Source: Rutidosis leptorrhynchoides (Eukaryota > Streptophyta > Magnoliopsida > Asterales > Asteraceae). From it: DNA of 64,000 nt. Below, piece by piece: positions 33,822 through 45,265 of this stretch. Numbering within the stretch: the stretch's first letter is position 1; each line of letters begins with the position of its first letter. Where the stretch lies: NCBI RefSeq assembly GCF_046630445.1, contig NC_092340.1, positions 367,497,001 to 367,561,000 of the forward strand. The letters run 5' to 3'. The position numbers and the translations under genes were made by a program. A model generated the notes under the pieces. The model made no database searches. It was given only the letters and a program-made list of their open reading frames with translations, and was not told the origin of the DNA.

Positions 33822-36800
33822 ATGGAAGCAACATCTCAGCTCACTTGTTGCAGAATCGATTCTATTTCTCGTTCGTTACAATCGAACCATAACACAACTA
33901 GATTCACAGCGGTTCGCCGTTCATTTCCGAACATTGTTAGGGTTAAACGCCGGAATGGAGTAGTTCGTGCTGTCGCAACTGAACCGAAACCGAAGGCGAC
34001 GGAAAGTAGACCGTCGAGATCCGTCAATGGATCGCCGATTAACGGCACGGTATGATTTGAATTTTGTGTTTGTGCATTATTTGTTTTTTATTATACTCAC
34101 CGCACACGACTAAAATTTTATCATCAGTTCGTAGCAGATAATTAAATGAATTATGCTAGGTTACGAAATTAAATGTTGATGTTAATCTTCTCTATAATCA
34201 ATTTTGATCTAGCGGCATTGTTATCATCTAATTTTAGTTTAGTTTTAGTATTGTGAAGAAGTATTTAGTTTTAATTTTACTTGTTTGTAGAGAATGGAGA
34301 CGGTTTCGCAAGAGATTAAAAGAGTTAGGGCTCAGATGGAGGAGAATGAGCAGTTGGCATCACTTATGAAAGGGCTTAGAGGTCAGAATTTAAGTGACTC
34401 TCAGTTTGCAGCTGATGACGTTGAACTTCGTCTCGTAGAGGTATTATTTGCAATCAACGATGATTAATCGTTTCACTGAATAGTTTTTTAATCTATGTTC
34501 GGTGCTAATTTCGTAGAATTTTAACCGTACTTAAACTAGTGGTCAATTTTGGTTATTATATGCAGATATGCAATAATGTCATAGTTTGGTGAATAAACTC
34601 TTTTGAATTACTAGTTTGGTAATGTAGCGATAAACTACAAAATCAGGAAATTAAGTATGTTGCTATGATATGACCCATCTATGTGTGTCAATGAGTATGT
34701 ATATGTATGTTGTTTTATAAACTTTTTGGGATGTTGATATGTTATGATGATGTGATCTTGTCAGACTGATGAAAGTAGCGAACTGTTGCCGATGGTGTAT
34801 GATCCTGCTAGCATTTCTGCATATTGGGGTAAAAGGCCAAAAGCTGTTGCCACTCGTATAATTCAGCTGACGTCGGTGGCAGGAGGATTTCTTTCACGTC
34901 TTGCTTGGGATGTGATCAATAAAAAGGTTAAAGAGGTGAGTGATCCATCATGTTATCTGCACAGGTGTTTTGTGGTTTTGATCTCTCTTAAAGTGAAATG
35001 TTACATATCACTTGTAAAATGGTTAGGGCCAGTTATTGGGAACTTATTTTGTTTTGCATGAAATTATTCTAAATGGTTGTTCGTTTTGTATGCGTAGATC
35101 CATGAACCATATTGTCACTCTCAATACATGGTTCATTAAGTGAGTAATGGAACTTTCATGATGTATTCTAACCCAACAAAGTCAACATCTCAGTCTGCAA
35201 ATTCGGTAGATATATCAGGAGCTATATTGTCAATTTGGATTTATTAAAATTGTGCTTTCTTTGCAAATCATTAAAATTTATCATCTTTTGGACACTTTAT
35301 TTCAGAGAATAATTTAGACTAGTAGCTTAGATTGTGCCTTTTTACATCTGAAGCTTCATCCATGGTGAGTCTTGCTTATGCATCGAATTTTGTTATGTTT
35401 TCAGAATGAAGTCTCTCGGGCAATTGAGTTGAGGGAAATTGTAACCTCACTGGGACCAGCATATATAAAACTTGGGCAAGCATTGAGTATTCGGCCAGAT
35501 ATATTGTCACCTGCTGCAATGACTGAGCTACAAAAGCTTTGCGATAAGGTGAGACCAGGCCTGTATATGTAAATACTTTAAAGTTTAACTGACAACAGAA
35601 ATTCAAACCACTTATTACCAAAATGAGAATATAAGGATGTCTTAATGTAGTTATGCCCATTGAAAATTTCTCTTTTTACTTCTGTTTTAGGTTCCATCAT
35701 ATCCAGATGACATTGCCATGGCATTTATCGAAGAGGAACTAGGACAACCATGGTACAACATCTATTCGGAACTCACAACCTCCCCTATAGCCGCAGGTGA
35801 CCATTACCTCCTTTCCTTAAATTTTGTCTTTTTTAATTTTTATTAATATTAATATTATTTTCTCATGTAGAGGGTGAAAATATGAACTGTTGATAAATAT
35901 GGTTTGTAAGCTGTATTAAATTGAAAAGAAAGAACCTAAAGCTTACCTTTGTTGTAAAATGTTGCAGCCTCACTTGGGCAAGTGTATAAGGGCAGATTAA
36001 AGGAAAATGGGGAATTGGTTGCTGTTAAGGTACAACGTCCTTTTGTGCTTGAAACAGTAACCGTTGATTTATTCATCATAAGGAACTTGGGCTTGGCTCT
36101 TAAACGCTTTCCTCAGGTAAATTTTGGTCAAAAAGCAATCCTATAGTCTATTTTCTCTATCAGTTGTTCATCATACGGAACTAGTAGTCATTTCTTTGGC
36201 GATAAAACAAGTGGTTTATGGTATGTGTTTCCTTTATTGTTACTAGATATCTGTGGATGTTGTCGGTTTGGTTGATGAATGGGCTGCTCGTTTCTTTGAG
36301 GAACTTGACTATGTTAATGAGGGTGAAAATGGAACATATTTTGCAGAGATGATGAAGAAAGATCTGCCCCAAGTAATTTTCTCTCTGTCATTAAACATAT
36401 GTTGTGTCTTTTGTGCTTTCAGAGACTTATAATAAATCTACATTTCTTAACATGGAATCCATAGTGTTATCTTTGTGTTGTGATTATTCAACATATTTTA
36501 TCAAGTTTTAGTGTTCCAGGTTGTCATACCTAAGACTTACACTAAATACACATCAAGGAAAGTTCTTACTACACAATGGGTTGATGGTGAAAAGCTTTCA
36601 CAAAGTACAGAAAGTGATGTTGGGGAGCTGGTCAATGTTGGAGTCATTTGTTACCTAAAGCAGGTAACTTTAGCAAATAGTATAAAGGAGATATAATAAC
36701 ACTTGCATATACAACATTTATGTACCAAAAATATATATATATATATATTTTTTTTAAACTTCCATTTGGTAATTGTTTCTGACTCATTTTCGATTGTGAA

Positions 36801-38671
36801 TGTAGTTGCTAGATACAGGTTTCTTTCATGCTGATCCACATCCTGGAAATATGATCCGTACTCCAGATGGGAAGCTTGCTATTCTTGATTTTGGTAATCA
36901 TGATATAATTTTTTCGTAGTAGTTTAACTCGAGCTCTTTTCATTGGTTGCTAGTGCTAAGTATTTAAGTAACTGTTGCTCTGATAGGTTTGGTAACGAAA
37001 TTGACTGATGATCAAAAGTATGGGATGATTGAAGCTATTGCTCATCTTATTCATAGAGATTATGATGCTATTGTTAAAGATTTTGTGAAACTTGGTTTCA
37101 TTCCAGAGGGGGTCAATTTGGATCCAATATTACCCGTTTTAGCAAAAGTATTCGACCAGGCCCTTGAAGGTGGAGGAGCTAAAAACATCAACTTTCAGGA
37201 GTTGGCTGCTGATTTAGCTCAAATAACATTCGACTATCCATTCCGTATTCCTCCTTATTTTGCTCTTATTATTAGAGCTATAGGAGTTCTCGAGGGTATA
37301 GCTTTAGTAGGAGATCCAGAATTCGCAATTGTAGATGAAGCATATCCGTATATTGCACAGGTAATATATACTTCAAATTTTTATACATGCCACATGCTTT
37401 CCTATTTTATACCAAATAGAATATTTATATATATAATTATGTCTCGATAGGGATGGCGCCCGCGTTTAATGGGCACGGATCCTTTAAACCCACAACCCGC
37501 CCGTCAAACAAAAATTTACATGTCGGGCCCTTCAACGGGTAAATTTTTTCGCCCATACCCGTGACCCGCGGATATTATACATAGGTGACCCAACCCAATG
37601 CAATCAATACTATGGTATTAATGTTCAGTAACTGTAAACGAAAAAAATGTTTGGAGCTAGTCTCTTATATTAGTATAGAAATATATATATATTTTTAATA
37701 GGCAATGAGTAAAGTAAACTATGTTTACCTTCTTTGTGGATTTTAGCCTGATATTGCCAAAACAAAGTTGACATTTTTCTGTTGTATGATGCAGAGGCTC
37801 CTCACTGATGAATCTCCACGGTTGAGAAGTGCTTTGCGTTACACGGTATACGGTAAATCTGGAGTTTTTGACGCTGAAAGATTTATCGATGTGATGCAAG
37901 CTTTTGAGAGTTTCATAACAGCAGCCAAAAGTGGTGGTGGTGAGGATCTTAATGGTGATATGGCAGAACTTGGTATTCTGCAAAATCAGTCAAACTTCAT
38001 AATCCCTCGATTTCAATCAGGTGGATCTCAAGAACCGCCAGTTCAAACACGAGCAGCCCTCGCGTTTCTGCTGTCAGATAAAGGAAATTTCTTCCGAGAA
38101 TTTCTCTTAGATGAGGTACTTACAACTTTTTTTAATCATATTTACGATTTACGATGTTTACCTGCGGGATTATGTAATGCTTATATTGTGCTGAAGTTGC
38201 TCATTATCTTTCTTATAAACAGATTGTGAAAGGTATCGATGCTGTTACTAGAGAACAGTTGGTCCAAGTAATGACAGTATTGGGTATCCGAAATACTGTA
38301 CCAGTTTTCAGCATGGTTCCTACTTTTGGTACCATGAGGCCCGCCGGTTTAATTCCTTACGTAACAGAGGAAGACAAAATTATACTGAACAATGTTCAAA
38401 AGATTGTTGAATTTCTAACCGCTCAAGATTCAAGGCCACGATCACTTGATCAGGTACTAAAGTAACAGTTCGTTGCTGTCAATAGGGCTATAAGTTTCCT
38501 TGCATAATCGGTAACATGTCTTACTTTCATTTGCAGGGTTTAGATGTGAATCGTGTCATCCAAGAGCTTATTCCAATAATGCCAGGTCTAACAGCCAAAG
38601 TACTACCTGAAGTGCTAAGTCGATTATCTTCTCGAGTTATGGCTCGCTTGATTCGGGATACATTTTTGTAA
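33822..38671 (+). CDS. Plastid ABC1/UbiB-family atypical kinase, ABC1K6-like
   Basis: Thirteen exons by my splicing: 33822-34049, 34291-34440, 34765-34935, 35405-35548, 35691-35796, 35968-36116, 36247-36372, 36520-36663, 36806-36893, 36987-37360, 37795-38115, 38223-38453, 38537-38671. All introns are GT-AG and all phases join, giving 788 residues. The first 55 or so residues are Ser/Thr/Arg-rich like a plastid transit peptide. Family motifs follow: KxGQ (YIKLGQ, 205-208), the Ala-rich loop AAASLGQ near 266, the ATP lysine in VAVKVQRP (about 287), [19 protein letters not shown] (414-421) and DFG (434-436). ABC1K proteins act mainly at plastoglobules and in prenylquinone metabolism. Length and sequence best match my memory of Arabidopsis ABC1K6 (At3g24190, about 793 residues). 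The ABC1K family is certain; the exact member is less so. No inactivating change is seen. Confidence 0.9.
37441..37590. repeat. Possible hAT-like MITE remnant in ABC1K6 intron 10
   Basis: It begins TAGGGATGGCGCCCGCG and holds many CCCG/CGGG blocks (GGGCACGGATCC, CCCGTGACCCGCGG), in contrast with the AT-rich intron around it. hAT-type elements often start TAGGG-TG and carry such subterminal repeats. No matching right end or 8-bp target duplication was found. Confidence 0.3.
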
Positions 38672-38941
38672 TTAAAGGTGGCGGTAGCAACAACCACCAA
38701 TGAATCAGCCACTCACTCAAATGTACATATGATAGTAACTGTTATAAATTTGACAGCCGAGATCTATTACTTTTGCCAATATCCCTTTCGCGATTGCACA
38801 CATTTATACGAAGCTGTAATTTTCAGTTGTATAGGACTATAGGACATTCAACCTGATAGAGGGATCAGTGTAATGTTGAAACAAAAATAATACAAAGCTT
38901 GATTATATTAGCTTTTGCCAACACTTAATCATGTAAGTTCA
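38672..38941 (+). other. 3' flank of ABC1K6
   Basis: Presumed 3' UTR and short intergenic DNA. No specific polyadenylation signal is assigned. The copia element's candidate LTR begins at 38942. Confidence 0.5.
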
Positions 38942-39145
38942 TGTAACAATCAATTTGGTTAATATATTAATTTGGAATAATTCAGTTCCACTAGGTTCAC
39001 ACACTAGATCAAATAGTAACACAGTAGGGTTTACAATGATAAGTATAAGAAAATAATTTTCCACACCTCTAGGGTTTATCATTGATCAATATTTATGATA
39101 CATACAATGATACAATATAAGGAAAGTTTCTATACTATAGGAAAT

Positions 39146-41547
39146 CTAATCGTCTTGTCCAAGTATTTTATTTTGCTTGCTCTCCAAGAGTATCTTTAAT
39201 ATCGTTAACCCCCCCCCCCCCCCCCCCCCCCCCAACAAGCGAAGAGGTGGCGGACCAACTTGAAGCTTGGCACGGAAAGTCTCGAACAGTGGTCTAGGAA
39301 GACTCTTGGTAAAAATATCCACAAGTTGGAGAGTAGTAGGAACATACTTGGTATATAACTTGCCTAAAGAAATAAGTTCACGAACAAAATGGTAATCAAT
39401 GTCAATATGCTTCGACCGCTTGTGAGAAACCGGATTTTGACTTAGGAACAAAGCACTTTTGTTATCACACAAAATCGTAGGTCGATCAGGTGGTAACACA
39501 TGAAGCTCACGGAGGAGATGGGTGATCCAAATAACTTCAGCAGCAGTCGATATTCAGATCCACAACTAGACCGTGACACTGTAGGTTGTTTCTTAGCACT
39601 CCTCGAGACAAGATTGCCACCAAGAAAAATAGAGTAGCCATAAGTAGAACGTCGTGTTTCAATACAACGAGCCCAATCAGCATCTGAATACCCAAGAAGA
39701 AGTGGTGGAGGAGAATGCGTGAAGTGAAGTCCAAATGTAGTTGTTCCTTTAACATATCGAAGAATACGCTTCACGGAATTAAAGTGAGCAATCGTAAGGG
39801 CTTGTAGAAACTGGCTAACCTGATTAACGGCATATGAAATGTCGGGACGAGTAATGGTTAAATACTGCAACGCTCCGACAAGAGAACGATAAAGCGTATG
39901 ATCGTCAAACGGAACACCTTTAGATGTGATAACCTCAAAAGTTGCCAATGGAGTGGCAATCGGTTTAGATTCAAGCATCTTGGCACGAGTCAAAATATCG
40001 TGCGCATATTTTGTCCGACTAAGAAACAATCCAGAATCCGTATAGGTAACTTCAAGGCCAAGAAAATAGCTAAGACGTCCGAGATCTTTAATGGCAAATT
40101 CAACATTAAGCCGAGAAATGAACTCTGTAACAAGATCACGATTATTACCAGTTAGGATAATGTCATCCACGTAAACAAGAAGATAGAGTAGACACGAGCC
40201 TTTCTTGTAAACAAACAAAGACGGATCAGCTTGACTACATGAGAACCCTTGTTGAATGAGAAACTTGATGATGCTTTCAAACCAAGCACGTGACTCTTGT
40301 TTAAGACCATAAAGTGCTTTCTTTAACTTGCACACATGAGATGGAAAGCATGAATCAACAAAACCTAGGGGTTGCTCCATAAGAACATTCCCAGTAAGAT
40401 AACCATTTAAGAACTCATTTTTCACATCAAGTTGATGAAGAGGCCACTTGTTAAGAGTGGCAAGTGAAAGGACGATGCGAACAGTGGACGATTTCACCAC
40501 AGGGCTAAATGTGGCAGAGTAGTCAATGCCTGGTAATTGTGTGAATCCTTGAGCGACTAAACGAGCTTTCAAGCGATCAACAGAACCATCCGAATTATAT
40601 TTCGTACGGAAAACCCACTTGGATCCTACCACGTTCGATTGTTTGGGTCGAGGAACAAGCTCCCAAGTATGATTTCGTGACAAGGCTTCCATCTCATCAC
40701 GCATTGCACTCAACCATGCAGGATCCTTTGAAGCCGATTTGAACCCTCGAGGTTCCTTGGCAGTAAGTAACGCATGATGAAGAGGAGTGTGTGTTAACTG
40801 AGCAACATCAACAATGTGTCGAGGTTTGAAAATACCAGATTTTGCACGTGTAACCATAGGATGAGTAGATGTGGTAGCACCTCGGGTAGGAATCGAAGTA
40901 GCAGAATTTGGTGATGGTGGGACATGCGCCGTAGGTGATGGAGCATCACAAGTATTATCCGAATGAGCTTCATCACACAATTTGCAGTTAGGAGATGATG
41001 GCAGTTCAGTGGAAGTAGGATCATCAGAATCAGATGGCCGTGATGATGATAATGGTTGAGAAGAGACCGGAAATGAGGCTTGTGAATAATCATAATCTGA
41101 AAATAACAATGACGCAAGATTAGCAGGTGGTACTACTCCTGAAAAAGGAAATACTTCTTCATCAAATTGAGCATGGCGGGTGATGTAGATGCGACCAGTG
41201 GCATTGTCAAGGCAACGGTAACCTTTATATTGAGGACTATATCCCAAAAAAATACATGCGGTGCTGCGAGGTGCTAATTTATGAGGAGAGTAGTCGCGAA
41301 GATACAGAAAAACCTGACAACCAAATGTTCGAAAATTGCTGTAAGTTGGAGTAGTAGAAAACAATAACTCATACAGACTCTTAGATTTCAATCCAAGTGA
41401 GGGTAGACGATTAAAAATATATGTGGCAGCAACAAAAGCATCTGTCCATAGAGAAGCAGGGGCATTTGCATGAAATAACATAGCAAGTCCAGTCTCAGTA
41501 ATATGTCGATGCTTGCGTTCAACACGTCCGTTTTGTTGAGGGGACGT
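39146..41547 (-). pseudogene. Copia pol fragment: integrase end, RT, RNase H
   Basis: The minus frame from about 41547 encodes the end of integrase (QQNGRVERKHRHITETGLAM, with the catalytic Glu), a Ser/Pro/His-rich linker, RT (WVFRTKYNSDGSVDRLKARL, then LLVYVDDIILTGN) and RNase H (GYSDADWAR). At about 39550 a one-base deletion after SRSSCGSEYR shifts the frame. The RNase H end continues in another frame (LCDNKSALFLSQNPVSHKRS, HIDIDYHF) to 39146. The polyprotein therefore cannot be made whole. Its closest relatives, by memory, are the RT polyproteins abundant in Asteraceae genomes. Confidence 0.9.
39209..39233 (-). repeat. Homopolymer C25 (G25 on the element's strand)
   Basis: It occupies the polypurine-tract position of the copia element, between pol and the candidate LTR. 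G-rich tracts are normal there, but 25 pure G suggests slippage expansion or an assembly uncertainty. Confidence 0.95.
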
Positions 41548-41554
41548 CATCAAG

Positions 41555-41908
41555 AGTTGTACGTACTTGAGCGAGGACAAAAGAAATTTATCTCACACTT
41601 ATAACTCGCAATTTGCGTGGATCATATGAGCTTTGGCATCATCATTTAGGGCATGTCAATTTTTATGTTATTTCCTTACTGAATAAGTTAGGAAAATTGA
41701 CGGTTACCTCTATTTTACCGACACCGCGTTTATGTTCTCCATGTCAACTTTCTATAAGTAAGCGTTTAGCTTTTGATATTAATGAAAAACGTGCGTCTAG
41801 TGTTTTAGACTTAATTCATTGTGATCTGTGGGGCCCGACACCTGTTACTTCTACACATGGTTATCGATTTACGCGATTTACTTGGTTTTATCACATAAGC
41901 GGTGTATG
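41555..41908 (+). pseudogene. Inverted copia integrase N-terminal fragment
   Basis: The plus strand reads SYELWHHHLGHVNFYVISLL, then LCSPCQLSISKRLAF and SSVLDLIHCDLWGPTPVTST, i.e. the GAG-pre-integrase domain with its HHCC zinc finger and the first integrase strand. About ten residues before RFTWFY are missing. It lies head-to-head with the minus-strand pol fragment. Together they would cover integrase except its core, so the pair may be one element broken by inversion and deletion near 41547-41558. Two independent fragments cannot be excluded. Confidence 0.85.
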
Positions 41909-42235
41909 GGGGAGGTGAGATGTAGACAATCATTCCCCTATCCGAGAATAAAGACAAGTCATTTCTCTACCCAGAGTGAAAACACTCTCAAAAGTAGAGA
42001 AATTCATCCCTCTCTCTATTCGACGGATAGAGAGATTGCTTCCGAGTAGACCTCCGGCCAATAAGTAGGAAATTTTTTTTAAAAAAATAAATTAAATTAA
42101 AAATAAAATTTGAGATGCCATGAAAATGGTAAAATCAAATTTCCATGAGTTTTAAATCCTACCTGAAATTTAATTTAGGCTCTAAGAGTTACTCAAGTCG
42201 CCAATAAATCGACGCTTGCTGTCGACTCAATAACT
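41905..42235 (-). repeat. Au-like SINE, minus orientation
   Basis: The minus strand contains TTATTGGCCGGAGGTCTACT, a CTCTATCCGTCGAATAGAGAG palindromic block and GTCTACATCTCACCTCCCCC. It matches 5045-5375 and, in part, 4717-4900. It abuts the copia fragment, and its (TTG)n tail is absent at that junction. Confidence 0.5.
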
Positions 42236-43329
42236 AGAGACGTATATAAATATTGTTGATATAAATATCAAAAATATAAAATATTATAAAATAATATGTA
42301 AAATTAATTTTAACTTATTAAATTTTATCTAATTATAAAGTTAATAGTTAATTTAAGACAACTCGTATACTAGGTTGGAGGGAGTCAGAGAAATTAAAAG
42401 TGAAGGAAATGAAGAAATTTGATCATGCGTATATTTTTCAAAGGATAAGGATAAATATGCATGCTCAATACGTTTAAAGAGGTTTAAGGATCTTAGAACT
42501 TAGCTCTCCGGTCCGGCTACCGTGAATAACTCTGGCCTACATGATGATGTCGACGGGGTGGCTAAGTGATTAAGTCCACCTTCAATGACGACTGTCGATC
42601 GGAAGGCCCTAAGTAAGGTTGTAGGAAACAGTCGTAAGAGAACTAACCTGTTAACCCTAGAAGGTAAGAGAGATGATGATAATAGTTGTTACGTAAGATG
42701 TGTTACGTGTTATGATATTAAGAATGATGATTAGGGTTAGTATATATAGGCAAACCTTAATTCTAGAATCATCCGTGATTGTGATAATCCTTTCCATAAC
42801 CAACTCCCCCGTATATCGGACATAATTATGGAAAAGATTACCGAACTTGGTCAACAAGTAACCGCCATTCCAGGGACAAAGTACATAATGCGCTACCGCA
42901 TACCGCATACCGCAGAGATTCCATGCGCATGCACATATTAATGCTTGCCCGCGTACGTATAACATGCGCTTACGGGTCGCGGTATCATTATGTCCCCCCA
43001 GTTTGGTGTTATGTGACGCAAGACATATGATAGCAAACTATTAAGCAAAAAGAAAAAGAAAAAGAAACCGCATGACATTTAATGCGCCACTGCAACGACT
43101 CTAACGGATGGATTGGTGGGCCCCACATGATTTAATATTATTATTTTACAACGACTCTTTTGTATTTTTTTTTTCTTTTAAACAAATACTACATTACATA
43201 TCTCTATATATATACTAACACACATATCACAACAAAATCATACACTCTCATTCCATATTTACCCAACATTTTCAACCTTCAATTCATATTTCCACAAACA
43301 AAAAACAAAAAAAACAAAAAAAAATTCAA
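42236..43329. other. 5' flank of the Harbinger transposase pseudogene
   Basis: No coding region recognised; a minus ORF at 42657-42965 has no known content. About 43190-43320 resembles a promoter and leader (TATATATATAC near 43206, then A/C-rich sequence up to the ATG). Confidence 0.45.
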
Positions 43330-44696
43330 ATGACTTTGGAAGATTTATTACTTTCTGAGAGCGAAAGCGAGAATAGCGTGACAGATAGTGATAGCGCAGA
43401 GTCCGATTCCGATGAAAATTTAATCCAAGAAGGTTACAACACGCTTAACTTACTCGATTCGCTTGATGCAATGGACGAAGAAGATGATGCTCAAAATTCT
43501 AGTACAATTATTAGAAGACGCCGGTTACAAAGAGATCGTATTGATACCGGTAATCGTTTGTACAACGACTATTTTTTGGATAATCCAACATTTCCTGGTG
43601 ATTATTTTCGAAATCGATACCGAATGAGTAAGTCATTTTTTATTCGTATTGGTCATGCTATTCTATCGTATGATTCTCAACCGAGACCCGATTATTTTAA
43701 AAATTTTGATGAACGTTACGATGCAACCAGTCAACTCGGTTTCAATATTTTTCAAAAGTGTACATCGGCCATACGTCAATTGGCGTACGACATTGCGCCT
43801 AATGCATTCGATGAGTATTTACACCTGAGCGCATCAACGTCTTGTGATTGTTTAAAGAATTATTGCAAATGTATTATTCATATGTTTTCGCGAGAATATT
43901 TAAGGAAACCAACTGAAGAAGATGTTCGTCGATTGCATGCCAAACATTTGAAGATGCACGGTTTTCGGGTATGTTAGGTAGTCTCGATTGCATGCACTGA
44001 GCTTGAAAAAATTGTCCAGTTGCGTGGCAAGGGCATTACCACAGGGGTGATCACGAAGGACCAACAATAATGCTGGAGGCGGTTGCGTTCTACGATATGT
44101 GGATTTGGCACGCTTTCTTTGGTCCAGCGGGTTCGAACAATGATATTAATGTTCTTAATGAATCAGATTTGTTCGAAGATTTATTGGATGGTTGAGCTCC
44201 GGAGGTCCGTTACACTATCAACGGGCACAAATTTACAAAAGGGTATTACTTGGTAGATGACATATACCCATAATGGGCAACACTTGTCAAGTCGTTTAAA
44301 TGTCCAATTGAGCCAAAAAATGTAAAGTTTAAACGTTTTCAAGAAGCCACGAGAAAAGACGTGGAACGAGCTTTCGATGTTCTTCAAGGTCGTTGGACAA
44401 TACTAAAACACCCAGCAAGACCTTTTAGTATCAATAAAATACGTCGAATCATGTACACTTGTGTTATACTTCACAACATGATCACCGAAGACAACGAGCG
44501 CAACATATGCGACCTCGAAGAGGATTATCTCTGAGAACGAGAAAACATGCCGCGACATACTTGGACGGAGAGAGTTGAGCTCCAAGATCGGGTGGATCGA
44601 GAGATGCGAGATAAAAGAGCGCATCATGTCCTTCGCAACAATTTGATTGAACACATTTGGACACTCCCGGATGATTATATTGTTCGAAACAATTAG
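43330..44696 (+). pseudogene. PIF/Harbinger transposase (DDE nuclease) pseudogene
   Basis: The first 215 codons (43330-43977) hold an acidic N-terminus and the conserved FRNRYRMSKSFFIRIGHAIL region. A one-base deletion near 43966 shifts the frame at GF-GMLGS. In the other frame the nuclease domain continues: GSLDCMH (first Asp), then IMLEAVA, GSNNDINVLN (second Asp), YYLVDDIYP, and KDVERAFDVLQGRW (Glu), ending at TAG 44694-44696. Several in-frame stops interrupt it: two TGA where DCMHW and W-KNC expect Trp, TGA after LLDG, TAA after DDIYP and TGA after EEDYL. By family knowledge this nuclease works with a Myb-like partner, and none is in the window. No terminal inverted repeats were found around it. 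Confidence 0.88.
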
Positions 44697-45080
44697 CGTT
44701 ATTTATTGTGTTTTTTTATTTGTGTAATGTCTTTTATTTTTTATTTATGTAGTGTCTTTAATTTTTAACAATGTAATGTTTTTATTTTATTTAATTTAAT
44801 AAAATGTTATTTGTATTTATTTATTGTATTTAAATAATAATTTTAAATTGGTTAAAGTTTGAAATGGAGTGTATGATAGTGATTGTTTAGTGAAAGCGAT
44901 GCGAAAGGAATGTTAAAGGGTTTGTGCTGATGTGGCGCTGATGTGGCAAAAAAAATGTTAGTGAAAGAATTAAACCATTACATGTGGCCTTATTATGGGA
45001 CGACAGGAACACACATCGGTGGAAGATAGTTGTGTATGTATGGAGTGGTTGTCTCTTTGATTACTTACAATTTGTTTAGC
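44697..45080. other. 3' flank of the transposase pseudogene
   Basis: AT-rich, no gene seen. Confidence 0.5.
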
Positions 45081-45265
45081 GTAATTTTATACAATTATAT
45101 TTAACAATATTAAACGGATGATTTGTACACAATTAATTTTTATATAATCACAATCAAATATGCATTAAAGTGTTGTAAAATACAACACTTTAATGTATGT
45201 TTAGTTATATAGGAATAAAAATTGATGGTCTACAAATCATTCCCATACTAAACCTACAAAATTAG
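45081..45265. repeat. Foldback element / long hairpin
   Basis: The two halves (about 45081-45177 and 45181-45265) are inverted copies with mismatches. The centre is a perfect 15-bp stem (CATTAAAGTGTTGTA at 45163-45177) with an AAA loop. Farther out, GATGATTTGTAC pairs with an ATGATTTGTAGAC complement. It is either a foldback MITE or a hairpin RNA source. Confidence 0.75.

Larger units (their letters stand above)
38942..41918 (-). mobile_element. Ty1/copia element, truncated and internally rearranged
   Basis: The minus strand carries integrase C-part, RT and RNase H (41580-39146), then a G25 tract (39233-39209) where the polypurine tract should be, then a candidate 3' LTR (39208-38942, ending TTGTTACA). 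To the right, an integrase N-terminal segment lies in the opposite orientation (41613-41908, plus). Gag, protease, the integrase core and a right-hand LTR are missing. LTR bounds are tentative: no target duplication was identified. Confidence 0.75.
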
